Made by a program: the position numbers and the translations under genes. A DNA stretch of 64,000 bases from Novosphingobium sp. SG751A (GTDB taxonomy: Bacteria > Pseudomonadota > Alphaproteobacteria > Sphingomonadales > Sphingomonadaceae), in assembly GCF_013149295.1 (NCBI RefSeq), contig NZ_JABGCB010000001.1, forward strand, positions 186,001-250,000, written 5' to 3'. The notes under the pieces were generated by a model. That model searched no databases. It saw nothing but the letters and a program-made list of their open reading frames with translations, and was not told the origin of the DNA. This document shows positions 18,033 through 26,187 of the stretch, in pieces (position 1 is the first letter of the stretch; each line of letters starts with the position of its first letter).

Positions 18033-18401
18033 TCAGGCCGGTTCGGGCTGGTCATCTTCGTCACCCTTGTGCTTGAATTTTGCAGAGGTTTCGCGAAGGG
18101 TGTTGATGAATATCTTGGCCTGCTGCTGCATTTGCGGGTCAAGGTTCCTATAGATTTCAAATGTTTCTACTTTTTCGTCATCTTCGCGGCCAAGCATTTC
18201 CTCAAGCGTAACCCCGAAGTAATCCGCCAGCTTGACCGCAGTGCCGATATGCACATCCTTGCGCTTTGGAGCGAAGATGTCCCGCACCGCCGTTTCACCC
18301 AGACCTGCCCGGATAGACAATGACTTAGGCGCGAGGCCATGCATTTCCATCAGGTATGTCAGGCGTGTGCGAAACCGCTCAATATCGAATGCTTTACCCA
18401 T
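18033..18401 (-). CDS. Prophage 1 repressor (XRE-family, no peptidase domain)
   Basis: The 122-residue protein has an N-terminal XRE helix-turn-helix (GLAPKSLSIRAGLGETAVRD, about residues 20-45). Its C-terminus, EIYRNLDPQMQQQAKIFINT, probably dimerises. It lacks the LexA/CI-type self-cleaving domain, so induction must work another way, for example through an antirepressor. The frame is open far upstream, but the ATG at 18401 gives a normal start. A GATACT at about -10 distance and a CCCACGTGGG palindrome (18413-18422) lie just upstream. It sits between pL and pR, whose GTGTGA operators it presumably binds. Confidence 0.85.
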   Translation of the reverse strand: MGKAFDIERFRTRLTYLMEMHGLAPKSLSIRAGLGETAVRDIFAPKRKDVHIGTAVKLADYFGVTLEEMLGREDDEKVETFEIYRNLDPQMQQQAKIFINTLRETSAKFKHKGDEDDQPEPA

Positions 18402-18455
18402 GGGTGCAGTATCCCACGTGGGCATAGGGCATGAACAGTTGAGACGTTTCACCTC

Positions 18456-18484
18456 TTGACGGTGTGACATATCACACCTTATGC
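18456..18484 (+). promoter_or_regulatory. Rightward early promoter pR with operator OR
   Basis: The -35 TTGACG (18456-18461) and -10 TTATGC (18479-18484) are separated by exactly 17 bases, and that spacer is the operator GTGTGACATATCACAC plus one base. The expected start of transcription falls at or next to the ATG at 18492, so the first mRNA would be leaderless. Confidence 0.8.
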
Positions 18485-18491
18485 AGGCGCC

Positions 18492-18839
18492 ATGAGCCTG
18501 CTTCATGACATCGAGACGTTCATCGTCGAAACTGGGATCGCCCCGACCGCACTTGGCGTCGGCGCGACTGGGGACCGGCATCTGGTCCGTCAAATGCGCC
18601 AAGGTCGCGAGGTATTTTCTCGCACTGAGAAGCGCATCAGGGACTTCATGGAGAGGTATCGGGGGGCTCATGAGGTGACTTCTACCGCAACTGCGAACAG
18701 CGGTTCGACTGGAAATATCAAGGATTTGTCCGCCGGAACAAACGGAGTCGCAGCCGGTCCGGGTGATGCCACGGTTGCGCATGCGGAAGCCGGAGGGGCG
18801 GCAAGCCTCTCCGGTGGATGCGAAGGATATGCGGCATGA
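18492..18839 (+). CDS. Cro-like DNA-binding protein, first gene of the rightward early operon
   Basis: The 115-residue protein opens with a compact helical DNA-binding domain (DIETFIVETGIAPTALGVGA and a following helix HLVRQMRQGREVF), a type found at the cro position in many alphaproteobacterial prophages. The remaining 60 residues are Gly/Ala/Ser-rich and probably disordered. It lies directly after pR with no room for a ribosome site. Confidence 0.75.
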   Translation: MSLLHDIETFIVETGIAPTALGVGATGDRHLVRQMRQGREVFSRTEKRIRDFMERYRGAHEVTSTATANSGSTGNIKDLSAGTNGVAAGPGDATVAHAEAGGAASLSGGCEGYAA

Positions 18840-19120
18840 GCGCGCCCTATGACATGTCCGACCAGATGGAGCGGACGCGGGCGCTGTTTGCGGCGATCCT
18901 GGGCGAGCTGCACCCAGTGATCCGCGAAGCGCGCGACCAGAAGCGAAATCCGATAGATGTGGCAGAAGTCATCTCCAATGCCGTGGGCAATGCGCTGGGC
19001 ATGGTGATTGGCACGTTGCCGGAACCGCATCGCGGGGAAGTGCTGGCGAGGTTTATCGCGGGACTGCCGACATTCGTTGCCGCTTGGCAGGGCGATGCTC
19101 CGAAGGGCGGTGTGCAGTGA
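18836..19120 (+). CDS. Hypothetical phage early protein
   Basis: The 94-residue protein starts MSAPYDMSDQMERTRALFAA. Its amphipathic helices (VAEVISNAVGNALGMVIG, EVLARFIAGLPTFVAAW) have no recognised family. The ATG overlaps the cro-like stop by four bases. A DNA-binding or accessory regulatory role is only a guess from position. Confidence 0.65.
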   Translation: MSAPYDMSDQMERTRALFAAILGELHPVIREARDQKRNPIDVAEVISNAVGNALGMVIGTLPEPHRGEVLARFIAGLPTFVAAWQGDAPKGGVQ

Positions 19121-19587
19121 GCCCCGCCCTCGCCCGGATCAAGCGCGCGGTGCGCAAGGCGATTGGTCATAGCGGCGGGATCGACGGGGCTGCCGCCACG
19201 GTCGAGCGAAGCCGGTCCACCGTGGGGGATTGGAACAATCTGAACACGGACACTTTTCCGCCGCTCGATTGTGCCTTCGCCATGGATGAAATTGCGGTGG
19301 CCGAGGGGCAGTTGCCGCCGGTGATCTGCGCGATGGCGCGCGAGCTGGGCGGCGTGTTCGTGCCCGCGATCGATGTGGGGGCGGATGAAGGTTCGCCCGC
19401 GTTTCTGGCGATGCAGCTGGCCCAGACGCTGGGTGAGGTATCGGGCGAAATTGCGCGGTCTTTGGCCGATGACAACCGGATTGATCACCGCGAGGCGGCA
19501 AGGTGCAGCGACAAACTGCACGCGCATAATCGCATCGCCGCCCAGTTGCAGCAGCAGCTTGAGAAGATCCTGAAGGAGGGGGAATGA
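19117..19587 (+). CDS. CII-like phage regulatory protein
   Basis: The 156-residue protein has a helix-turn-helix-like start (VRKAIGHSGGIDGAAATVER, then STVGDWNN), the pattern of phage CII/regulatory proteins in alphaproteobacterial phages, and a long helical C-terminus that could oligomerise. The GTG at 19117 overlaps the previous stop (GTGA). It may activate the lysogenic promoter, but I see no proven target. Confidence 0.65.
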   Translation: MSPALARIKRAVRKAIGHSGGIDGAAATVERSRSTVGDWNNLNTDTFPPLDCAFAMDEIAVAEGQLPPVICAMARELGGVFVPAIDVGADEGSPAFLAMQLAQTLGEVSGEIARSLADDNRIDHREAARCSDKLHAHNRIAAQLQQQLEKILKEGE

Positions 19588-20087
19588 CGCAGGATCAGGC
19601 CCTTTATGCAGACCTGCGCCAGTTGAGGGCATGGTTCCGCAATACCGGACCGGGCGGCGGGCGCGTGATCTATGCCGTGGGCGCCGGGCCTGATCCGGAG
19701 CATGAGGTTGTGCGGCAGGTCAATGCTTGGCGCCGCGCGGGCGATGTTGTCACGGTGCAGCAGCGCGTTAACGGTCGCCTGCATTATCTGGTCGAGAGGT
19801 CAAGGCGCGATAAGGGCCGGGCCGCGACCATCGCGCCCGATATGGCCGAAACGGTCGAGGGGCGCATGTTCGCGGCCATTGATCGCGCGGCGCAAAAGGG
19901 GATGCCCTGCCCCAGCTACACAGATTTGGCCGATGCGCTGGGCCTGCGCGACAAGCAGGCGGCGGCGCATCGGTTTCGCAAGCTGGTCAGCGCCGGGCTG
20001 ATCAGTGTCCGGGATATTGGCGGCAGGCGGGTGGTCACGATTGTCGAGACGGGCGCCAGCACCGCAAGCGGAGTGGCCGCACCATGA
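19584..20087 (+). CDS. Winged helix-turn-helix phage protein
   Basis: The 167-residue protein has a C-terminal winged helix: PCPSYTDLADALGLRDKQAA, then HRFRKLVSAGLISVRDIGGR with the wing. The N-terminal half (LYADLRQLRAWFRNTGPGGG) is unrecognised. It is probably a DNA-binding regulator or replication accessory. It is coupled by four-base overlaps to both neighbours. Confidence 0.7.
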   Translation: MTQDQALYADLRQLRAWFRNTGPGGGRVIYAVGAGPDPEHEVVRQVNAWRRAGDVVTVQQRVNGRLHYLVERSRRDKGRAATIAPDMAETVEGRMFAAIDRAAQKGMPCPSYTDLADALGLRDKQAAAHRFRKLVSAGLISVRDIGGRRVVTIVETGASTASGVAAP

Positions 20088-20458
20088 AGCAATCCATTCA
20101 TGAATTGCCCGCCGTGTGGGGCTTTGCGCCCGAGACGCATCAGGGCGAAAACCTTGTTGGGCGGCTGGAAGTGGTGGGCGGCGGCGAAATCCGCGTTCGG
20201 CTGAGCATCTGGCCTGAAGGTCTGCGCCGCAATGGTGAGCGCTATGCCTTTGTCGGGCGCGAGCGGCTGCACCACATGGCCGATGATATCGAGCGGGCTC
20301 TGGCCGGTGACGATGGCTCGGCCGAGGTGCTGCTGGTGTGTGGAGAGCCATTTCCGGCGCAGCAGGTCCACGCGATGCAGCGCATCTTTTCCGGTTTGAT
20401 CGAGCAGTTGAAGGAAATCGGTTATGACCTTCCAGAGCCGACCAACGCGCAAAAGTGA
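20084..20458 (+). CDS. Hypothetical phage protein
   Basis: The 124-residue protein starts MKQSIHELPAVWGFAPETHQ, with a beta-rich middle (NLVGRLEVVGGGEIRVRLSI) and a helical end. No known domain is seen. It is coupled to the upstream gene by ATGA overlap. Confidence 0.62.
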   Translation: MKQSIHELPAVWGFAPETHQGENLVGRLEVVGGGEIRVRLSIWPEGLRRNGERYAFVGRERLHHMADDIERALAGDDGSAEVLLVCGEPFPAQQVHAMQRIFSGLIEQLKEIGYDLPEPTNAQK

Positions 20459-20485
20459 CGTGATTTCCACCGTTTGAGGTGACCC

Positions 20486-20668
20486 ATGAGCAAGTTGAAC
20501 AAGGCCATCCGCGCCATCGGCAAACGCCGGGCGCGGAACAGGGAAGTGCGTGCCCGCTCCAGGCGGGCCGAACGGCGCGATGTGGCGCAGCAGCTGGCCG
20601 CGATGGTGCGGCACGATCCGGTGAGCGGGGTGCAGATCCTGCCTGATCAAGGGAGCGAGGCGGAATGA
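20486..20668 (+). CDS. Small arginine-rich phage protein
   Basis: The 60-residue, highly basic product starts MSKLNKAIRAIGKRRARNRE and probably binds nucleic acid. The family is unknown. It overlaps the next gene by four bases. Confidence 0.55.
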   Translation: MSKLNKAIRAIGKRRARNREVRARSRRAERRDVAQQLAAMVRHDPVSGVQILPDQGSEAE

Positions 20669-20865
20669 GCGCGCAGGATGATATCGGGCCGGTTGGCCGG
20701 TTGCGGAAGTTGCCGAACTGGCGTGTTTTGCAGTTGGCAGAACAGGTCAAGGGTTTGGCCAGTGCCGCTGTTGATCATGCCCGGAGTGGTGATGTGAACA
20801 GCCTTATGGCAGCCAGAAAGGCGCTCGAAAAAATCGAACAGCTGTTGGCGGATGGTGGCGAATAA
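20665..20865 (+). CDS. Small helical phage protein
   Basis: The 66-residue protein ends in SLMAARKALEKIEQLLADGG, a likely amphipathic helix. It directly precedes the primase gene and shares one base with its start, so it may be a replication accessory. No family is recognised. Confidence 0.55.
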   Translation: MSAQDDIGPVGRLRKLPNWRVLQLAEQVKGLASAAVDHARSGDVNSLMAARKALEKIEQLLADGGE

Positions 20866-22583
20866 TGGCCCTGCCCGCTTCATTCCTCGACGCGCTGCGC
20901 GATCGGGTGAAACTGTCCGAACTGATCGGTCAGACTGTCAAGGTCGTGAAAGCCGGGCGGGAGTTTAAGGCCTGCTGTCCGTTTCACGGTGAGAAAACGC
21001 CCAGCTTCACCATCAATGATGCCAAAGGTTTCTATCACTGTTTCGGGTGCGGCGCCCATGGCGATGTGATCCGGTGGATGATGGATGGCCAAGGGCTGGG
21101 CTTCATTGATGCGGTGAAAGAGCTGGCCGCGCGTGTGGGTGTCGATATGCCGGAGGCCAGCCCGGAACAGCGCCAACGCGAGGAACGGATCGACACCGCT
21201 CGCGCCGCGCTGGACAAGGCACAGGCCATTTATCGCCGGCAGCTTGAACCGGCTGGTGCGGTGCTGGAATATCTAAGCCAGCGGCGCATCGGGCCGGAGG
21301 AAATCGAGGTATTCGGCATCGGTTATGCGCGCGGACAGGATGGGTCGCTGCGCGGTTCGGGCATTGGTGAGCGGTTGGGCGTGATGGCCGGGCTGTTGGT
21401 GCGGCGCGAGGATGAGAGCCTGCGCGAGGTCTTTTATGATCGCATCACCATTCCCATTCATGATGCGCGCGGGAGGCTGGTGGGTTTTGGCGGCCGGGTT
21501 TGGCCGGGGCGGCGGGGCGATCAGCCCAAATTCGTCAATTCGCCCGACAGTCCGATTTTCGACAAGGGCCGGACACTGTTCAATCTACATCGTGCAGCAC
21601 CAGCGGCCCGACCGCTGGCCGCGAACCGGCTGATCGTGGTCGAAGGTTATTTCGACGTGGTGGCCATGACGCGTGGGGGTTTTCCCGAATGTGTTGCGCC
21701 CATGGGCACAGCCTTGACCGAAGCGCAGCTTGAGCGGCTTTGGCGGGTGCATCATCGGCCGATCCTGTTGTTCGATGGGGATAAGGCAGGGCGCGCGGCG
21801 GCCTTGCGCGCGGCGAAGCTGGCCCTGCCCGCGCTTGGGCCGGGGCGCGAATTGCGCGTTGCCTTATTGCCGGAAGGCAAAGACCCGGATGATTTGTTGC
21901 TTCTCGATGCCAGCGGCATGGGCAAGCGGGTGATTGTAGGCGCCCTTGAAGCGGCCAAGCCACCACATGAATTGCTGTTTGAGGCAACCGCCGATGGGGT
22001 CGATCGCGAGTCGGCGCCAGAGGCCATTGCCCAGGTGTGGGCCCAACTGGCGGATATGGCCGGGCAGATCTCGGAGCCGGAAACGCGGGCGCAATATCTG
22101 GGCTTGTGGCGTGCGCGGTTTGAGCGCGAGATATCCGCGGTGCCCCAGATCGTGCCCGAACAGGCGTTGCACTCGATCACCTATGCCGATGATGGCGATT
22201 ACGCCTTTCCCGAAAGTGAAAGCGACAGTGCCGGACGGTTGATCGCTCTTGTGCGGGCCGTGTTGAAGCGGCGCGAGGAGCGGCGCGCCATCACCGAGGA
22301 AATCAGGGAATTGATGAAAATGGCCGAATTGGCGGGCTTTCAAAAGAAGGCCATCACCGCCGCGGTGCAGGATATCGAAAGTGATCTGGAGCACGGCCCG
22401 GCCAAGCGGGAAGAGGATGAAATGCAGCGGGTCTTGTATCGGCGCGTGTTGGGCATTCGTGGGCCCATGACAGAGGCAATGATGCCCCAGTTGATTGAAG
22501 GCCGCCCGCGCGGGGCCAGTCCGCAAATCAAGCGGCGGGCTACGGTTCATGCCCTGATCGATGCGGGTGGTGCCTCGGTATGA
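20865..22583 (+). CDS. DnaG-type DNA primase
   Basis: The 572-residue primase should make RNA primers for phage DNA replication. The CHC2 zinc finger uses Cys38, His41, Cys59 and Cys62 (CCPFHGEKTPSF, FYHCFGCGAHGD). The DnaG N-terminal catalytic core follows. The TOPRIM domain has Glu260 in RLIVVEGYFDVVA and Asp304/Asp306 in FDGDKAGRAA. The C-terminal ~200 residues are helical, as in DnaG helicase-interaction domains. Its stop overlaps the helicase gene by four bases, consistent with a primase-helicase unit. Confidence 0.9.
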   Translation: MALPASFLDALRDRVKLSELIGQTVKVVKAGREFKACCPFHGEKTPSFTINDAKGFYHCFGCGAHGDVIRWMMDGQGLGFIDAVKELAARVGVDMPEASPEQRQREERIDTARAALDKAQAIYRRQLEPAGAVLEYLSQRRIGPEEIEVFGIGYARGQDGSLRGSGIGERLGVMAGLLVRREDESLREVFYDRITIPIHDARGRLVGFGGRVWPGRRGDQPKFVNSPDSPIFDKGRTLFNLHRAAPAARPLAANRLIVVEGYFDVVAMTRGGFPECVAPMGTALTEAQLERLWRVHHRPILLFDGDKAGRAAALRAAKLALPALGPGRELRVALLPEGKDPDDLLLLDASGMGKRVIVGALEAAKPPHELLFEATADGVDRESAPEAIAQVWAQLADMAGQISEPETRAQYLGLWRARFEREISAVPQIVPEQALHSITYADDGDYAFPESESDSAGRLIALVRAVLKRREERRAITEEIRELMKMAELAGFQKKAITAAVQDIESDLEHGPAKREEDEMQRVLYRRVLGIRGPMTEAMMPQLIEGRPRGASPQIKRRATVHALIDAGGASV

Positions 22584-24238
22584 AGGCGATGTCCGCATTG
22601 GAGCGGTCGAAATTGCCCTTGAACGATCTGGGCAATGCGAAACGGGTGTATGAGGCCGCCGAAGGTCGGTTGCTGTGGCTGGCCGATGCGGCAGGCGGGA
22701 AAGGCGGCTGGATTGCCTTTGACGGCGTGCGTTGGTCCGCCGATGTGGGTCCGGCGCATGCGCTCTCCTATGCCCAACGCGCGGCGATGGCCATCACTGA
22801 TGAAGTTCATGCCCTGCGCGAGGCGGAGCCGGATGAGCTGGCCCGCGTCTATGGCGGCAGGTTCAGCAAGGAAATGGCGGATGAGCGCGTCAATCTGCTT
22901 TGGGCTTGGGCGATGAAGTCCGGCGATTCGGCCAAGACAACCGGCATGCTGGCCCAGTTTAAGGGTCTTCGCGATTATGAGGCATCGGGCGGTGATGTGG
23001 TTGAGGCACCTTTTATCACTCAAGCATGGTCGCGGGATTTCGATGCCAGGCCGATGGCATATCATTGCGCCAATGGAACGTTGCTGTTCGAGAAATTGCC
23101 GGGAGGGGAATGGATGCACCGTTTCGAGCCGGGGCATCGGCCTGCCGATCGCTTCATGCAGGTAGGCAATGTCGCCTATGATCCCGATGCGGTGCCCACC
23201 GAATGGATGAAGCGTATGGAAGTGATGCACCACGATCCGGTGCAACGACAAGCCCTGCGCCGGATCTACGGCATGACGCTGACGGCGCTGATATCCGATC
23301 AGGCGTTCTACATCTTTCAGGGTAAGGGGCAGGACGGCAAGAGCGTCACCAATGATATTATCTGTCAGCTGCACGGCGCCTATGCACGCAGGGCCGATCC
23401 CAAAACGTTTCTGGAAGGACCATCACAGGCCAGCGCCTCGCATCAAAGCGACATTGTACGCCTTTCGGGCGATGTGCGGCTGGTAGTCATGGATGAGCCC
23501 AAAAAGGGCAGTACATGGGATGGACAGCGCATCAAGCAGGCCACGGGCAGCGAGATGATTGCGCGCGGGGCCCATGCCACCACGGAATTGAGCTTTAAGC
23601 CGCATTGGCAGCTGATCGCGGAATGCAACGGGCTACCCAAGCCGCCCAGCGATGATCGCGGGTTTCGCCGGCGCTTCAAGCTCTATCCGTGGGTGGTGCA
23701 GTTCGGCGTCACGCCCGGCGTGGCGGATGAGCCGGTGCATCTGGTCACTGCCCGGTTGATGGCGGAGAGTTCTGGTATTCTGAACTGGATGATCGAAGGC
23801 TGTCTGGAATGGCTTGCCGATGGAAACATACCGGAGCCGGAAATGGCGAAACGGGCTACGGCCTCGTTCTGGTCGGCCAGCAGCGCTTTGGGCGAATGGA
23901 TCGAGCGGTGTTGCGATATTACCGATCCGGAAGCCCGGTCGGAGGCTACGGCCCTGTATCAGCACTTCCGCCAGTTCTGTATCGAGCGCGGCGATAAGGA
24001 GGATCACATCCTCAAGCAGACCAGCTTTGGACTGCGCCTGAACGAAGCCCAGATCTATTCCGTGCCAAATCATTCAACTGGCAAGAAAGAACGTGTGGGT
24101 ATCCGCCTGAAGGGTGCTGGCGACCTGGCCGGTTATGCGTCTACACACGGTGCCCCGCGCGCCAGCGATAGCACCGGCTCTCAGGATTGGGATAACCTGC
24201 CTGATGTCGATGATGATCCGTTCGGCGGCCCGGCGTAG
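22580..24238 (+). CDS. Phage replicative helicase (SF3, D5/P4 type)
   Basis: The 552-residue protein resembles the C-terminal helicase half of P4-like primase-helicases. The D5_N-like region includes HDPVQRQALRRIYGMTLTAL. The Walker A is GKGQDGKSV (residues 248-256), the Walker B region is VRLVVMDEPKKG, and the sensor segment is LIAECNGLPKPPSDDRGFRR. A C-terminal winged helix follows (ILKQTSFGLRLNEAQI). Together with the separate DnaG-like primase it forms a split primase-helicase. The probable origin lies directly downstream. Confidence 0.88.
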   Translation: MKAMSALERSKLPLNDLGNAKRVYEAAEGRLLWLADAAGGKGGWIAFDGVRWSADVGPAHALSYAQRAAMAITDEVHALREAEPDELARVYGGRFSKEMADERVNLLWAWAMKSGDSAKTTGMLAQFKGLRDYEASGGDVVEAPFITQAWSRDFDARPMAYHCANGTLLFEKLPGGEWMHRFEPGHRPADRFMQVGNVAYDPDAVPTEWMKRMEVMHHDPVQRQALRRIYGMTLTALISDQAFYIFQGKGQDGKSVTNDIICQLHGAYARRADPKTFLEGPSQASASHQSDIVRLSGDVRLVVMDEPKKGSTWDGQRIKQATGSEMIARGAHATTELSFKPHWQLIAECNGLPKPPSDDRGFRRRFKLYPWVVQFGVTPGVADEPVHLVTARLMAESSGILNWMIEGCLEWLADGNIPEPEMAKRATASFWSASSALGEWIERCCDITDPEARSEATALYQHFRQFCIERGDKEDHILKQTSFGLRLNEAQIYSVPNHSTGKKERVGIRLKGAGDLAGYASTHGAPRASDSTGSQDWDNLPDVDDDPFGGPA

Positions 24239-24249
24239 CGATGTTGTGT

Positions 24250-24395
24250 CAACTGTTCGGCCAACTGTCTGCTCAACTGTCTGAAAGACTATCAGGCGAT
24301 AATGATCGGACCAGAAGCTGGCAGGAAAAAGAGCGGCGATTTTGGGCAACTGAACAGTTGAACAAACACCCGCCAGACAGTTGGCCAGACAGTTT
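24250..24395. other. Putative replication origin with inverted 12-bp iterons
   Basis: Three direct copies of CAACTGT start at 24250, 24262 and 24274, exactly 12 bp apart. After a 70-bp AT-richer middle come inverted copies ACAGTTG at 24354 and 24377 and ACAGTTT at 24389, the last two again 12 bp apart. The region has no gene and lies directly after the SF3 helicase gene, a common place for a phage origin. The remaining bases up to 24517 hold only the leader of the next gene. Confidence 0.65.
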
Positions 24396-24517
24396 GAGCG
24401 CTTGATTTCGCGGGGTTTCCGACAGTCCTAACACCTTTGCGCCCAATTGATACCGGGCCTGTGTGCGCACCCACGCGAGAATATGAAATCTGTAGTTAAC
24501 TGTAGGGGTATCGGAAG

Positions 24518-24982
24518 ATGGCTAGAAAGGACGTTGAGCTTGAAGCGGCTGAGAACACGCTGATCGAGGCGTGGGATGCGCTGATGCGGGTGCCTGACCG
24601 GGAAAAGGGCTGGCTGCGTGCGGGAGAGCGGTGTTGGTGGCCGGAGATCGTGCGTGATGCGGTCACCGACTATAAGGCGGATGAAGCGCCCCGGCGCCCG
24701 TTGAGCCGCCGTGAGGTCGATCTGATGGATCGCGTGTTCATCCAGCCGGGTGCGTTGGTGATGATGCTGACGGATGATCAGCGCCGCCTGTTGGGCATTG
24801 TGCTGGCCCACAAGAGCCGCAAGATGGGTGAGGATGGGTTCTGGCCTGCGGTGCTGGGTGCATGGCGCAGGCTGCCCGGTAATGCCAAGCTGGGCACCAC
24901 AGACGGGTTACGGGTGCGCTATGAGCGGGCATTGCAGCGGTTGGCGCGGGCGGGTGGATTGGTGGCGCTCTCGGCTTGGTGA
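24518..24982 (+). CDS. DUF6362-like phage protein
   Basis: The 154-residue protein has the pattern of DUF6362 proteins of alphaproteobacterial phages: ENTLIEAWDALMRVPDREKG, CWWPEIVRDAVTDY, then RRPLSRREVDLMDRVF. These often sit between replication and packaging genes. Their role is not established; a late-gene regulator is possible. The following gap (24983-25156) has two hairpins (25006-25044 and 25098-25130) and may hold the late promoter. Confidence 0.65.
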   Translation: MARKDVELEAAENTLIEAWDALMRVPDREKGWLRAGERCWWPEIVRDAVTDYKADEAPRRPLSRREVDLMDRVFIQPGALVMMLTDDQRRLLGIVLAHKSRKMGEDGFWPAVLGAWRRLPGNAKLGTTDGLRVRYERALQRLARAGGLVALSAW

Positions 24983-25156
24983 GTCAGGAGATTGGCGGAT
25001 TTGCTGGGGGTTGACGTGTCAAGAGTCTTCAACCCTCAACCCCCTAAATAAAGGGTGTTCGTTTCAACCCCTGTTTGGGGGTAACGTAGGTCATCATCGG
25101 GGCATCGCGTGTTGATCGCTGGATGCCCCGGCTCTCTCTTCGAAAGGTTTGGTGGC

Positions 25157-25474
25157 ATGGCGGGCAAGCGCAGGCTGATGGCCGCGCCCGGTCGGCTGGT
25201 GGCGGCGAAGCCTCGATTGGTGGCTAAGCCCAAGGTAGCAGAGCCTATCTATCAGTCGGCAGAGTGGCGGGCCTTGCGGGATGCGAGGCGGAAGGATGCC
25301 GACTATCGGTGTGCGGTGTGCGGGTCGAAGCATCGGCTGATCCTCGACCACATCCGCGAGATCAGGGATGGCGGCGCGAGGTTCGACCCGAAGAACACGC
25401 AATGGCTTTGCAGGGTTCACCATGGGGTGAAGACCGAGGAGGCCAAGAGGGCGCGGGTTGGGTTGGTCGGGTGA
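25157..25474 (+). CDS. HNH endonuclease
   Basis: The 105-residue protein has an HNH fold: CAVCGSKHRLILDHIREIRDG provides the first zinc Cys pair and the catalytic His, and NTQWLCRVHHGVKT gives the Asn/His and the last ligands. HNH proteins beside terminases help cut concatemers at cos in HK97-like phages, which fits this position just before the terminase genes. The ATG at 25157 follows AAAGG; 16 more codons are open upstream. Confidence 0.85.
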   Translation: MAGKRRLMAAPGRLVAAKPRLVAKPKVAEPIYQSAEWRALRDARRKDADYRCAVCGSKHRLILDHIREIRDGGARFDPKNTQWLCRVHHGVKTEEAKRARVGLVG

Positions 25475-25594
25475 CTGGGTAGGCCGACCAGCGCAAGGCC
25501 TCCAAATCATTGAAAAATGGCTGATTTCAGCCACTTTCGCGGGGTCGAATGGGTGCAGCGAGGGTGCCTCGACCATCCACCTGTGACATTGATG

Positions 25595-25637
25595 CAACAC
25601 CAAAGGGGGGGGGTGGGTCAAAATCGGGGGGTCTGGG
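25595..25637 (+). other. G-rich tract, possible cos/G-quadruplex region
   Basis: Four runs of G (9, 3, 6 and 3) lie within 43 bp, meeting the simple G-quadruplex pattern. A C-rich stretch follows at 25650-25661. The tract lies between HNH and small terminase genes, where the cohesive-end site of such phages is usually found. No cut site can be read directly. Confidence 0.4.
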
Positions 25638-25678
25638 CCGTCTATCACCGCCCCTCCCCCCATTCGGAGATTTTTTCC

Positions 25679-26185
25679 TTGGTCGATGAAATTTCGGACG
25701 CTGAACCGGGCCTGTTTGGCTGGGTTCCGGCCCCTGCAAAGGGGCAAGGGCGACCGGCCTATCTATGGACAAAAGAAAAATCTAATAAAGTCATGTGCTT
25801 ATTTGCATCAAGCCATTCGGTTAAAGATGCCGCTGCCGTTTTAGGCTGCGATGCCAAGACCTTCCGCAAGGTTTTTTCCCGCGAGGTGAAGTACCGCGAG
25901 ATCGCGATGCTCATTATCCGGTCGGGTATGATGGCGACCTTAGTAGCCGAAGCCGAGGGTGGCAGCGTCTCGGCTATCAAGCATTTGGACAAGATGCTGG
26001 CTGCCGAAAAGATGCGGGTGGATAGCGCTGGTTTTGCAGATAAGCCTGCCGCTGCTCAGAAGGCAGCTGCCAAGCCCAAGGGCCTCAAGGAAACCCGGCG
26101 TGAGAATGCCTATACCGCTGGTGTAGGCGATGATGAATGGGGAACCCTGCTTCATGGCAGTGTGCCAACTGGCGCCCCCAACTGA
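25679..26185 (+). CDS. Terminase small subunit-like protein
   Basis: The protein is about 168 residues and has a helix-turn-helix near the N-terminus (SSHSVKDAAAVLGCDAKTFR), helical bundles and a basic C-terminus, as expected for the DNA-recognition subunit of terminase. It lies just before the large subunit. The start is uncertain: the frame is open from 25517, but the upstream part covers the G-rich tract and does not look coding. I propose the TTG at 25679 (LVDEISDAEPGLFGW). Confidence 0.7.
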   Translation: MVDEISDAEPGLFGWVPAPAKGQGRPAYLWTKEKSNKVMCLFASSHSVKDAAAVLGCDAKTFRKVFSREVKYREIAMLIIRSGMMATLVAEAEGGSVSAIKHLDKMLAAEKMRVDSAGFADKPAAAQKAAAKPKGLKETRRENAYTAGVGDDEWGTLLHGSVPTGAPN

Positions 26186-26187
26186 CC

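Noticed and set aside
18413..18422. CCCACGTGGG palindrome as another repressor operator
   Set aside because: It does not match the GTGTGA operator; it could bind another factor, but there is only one copy and no supporting evidence.
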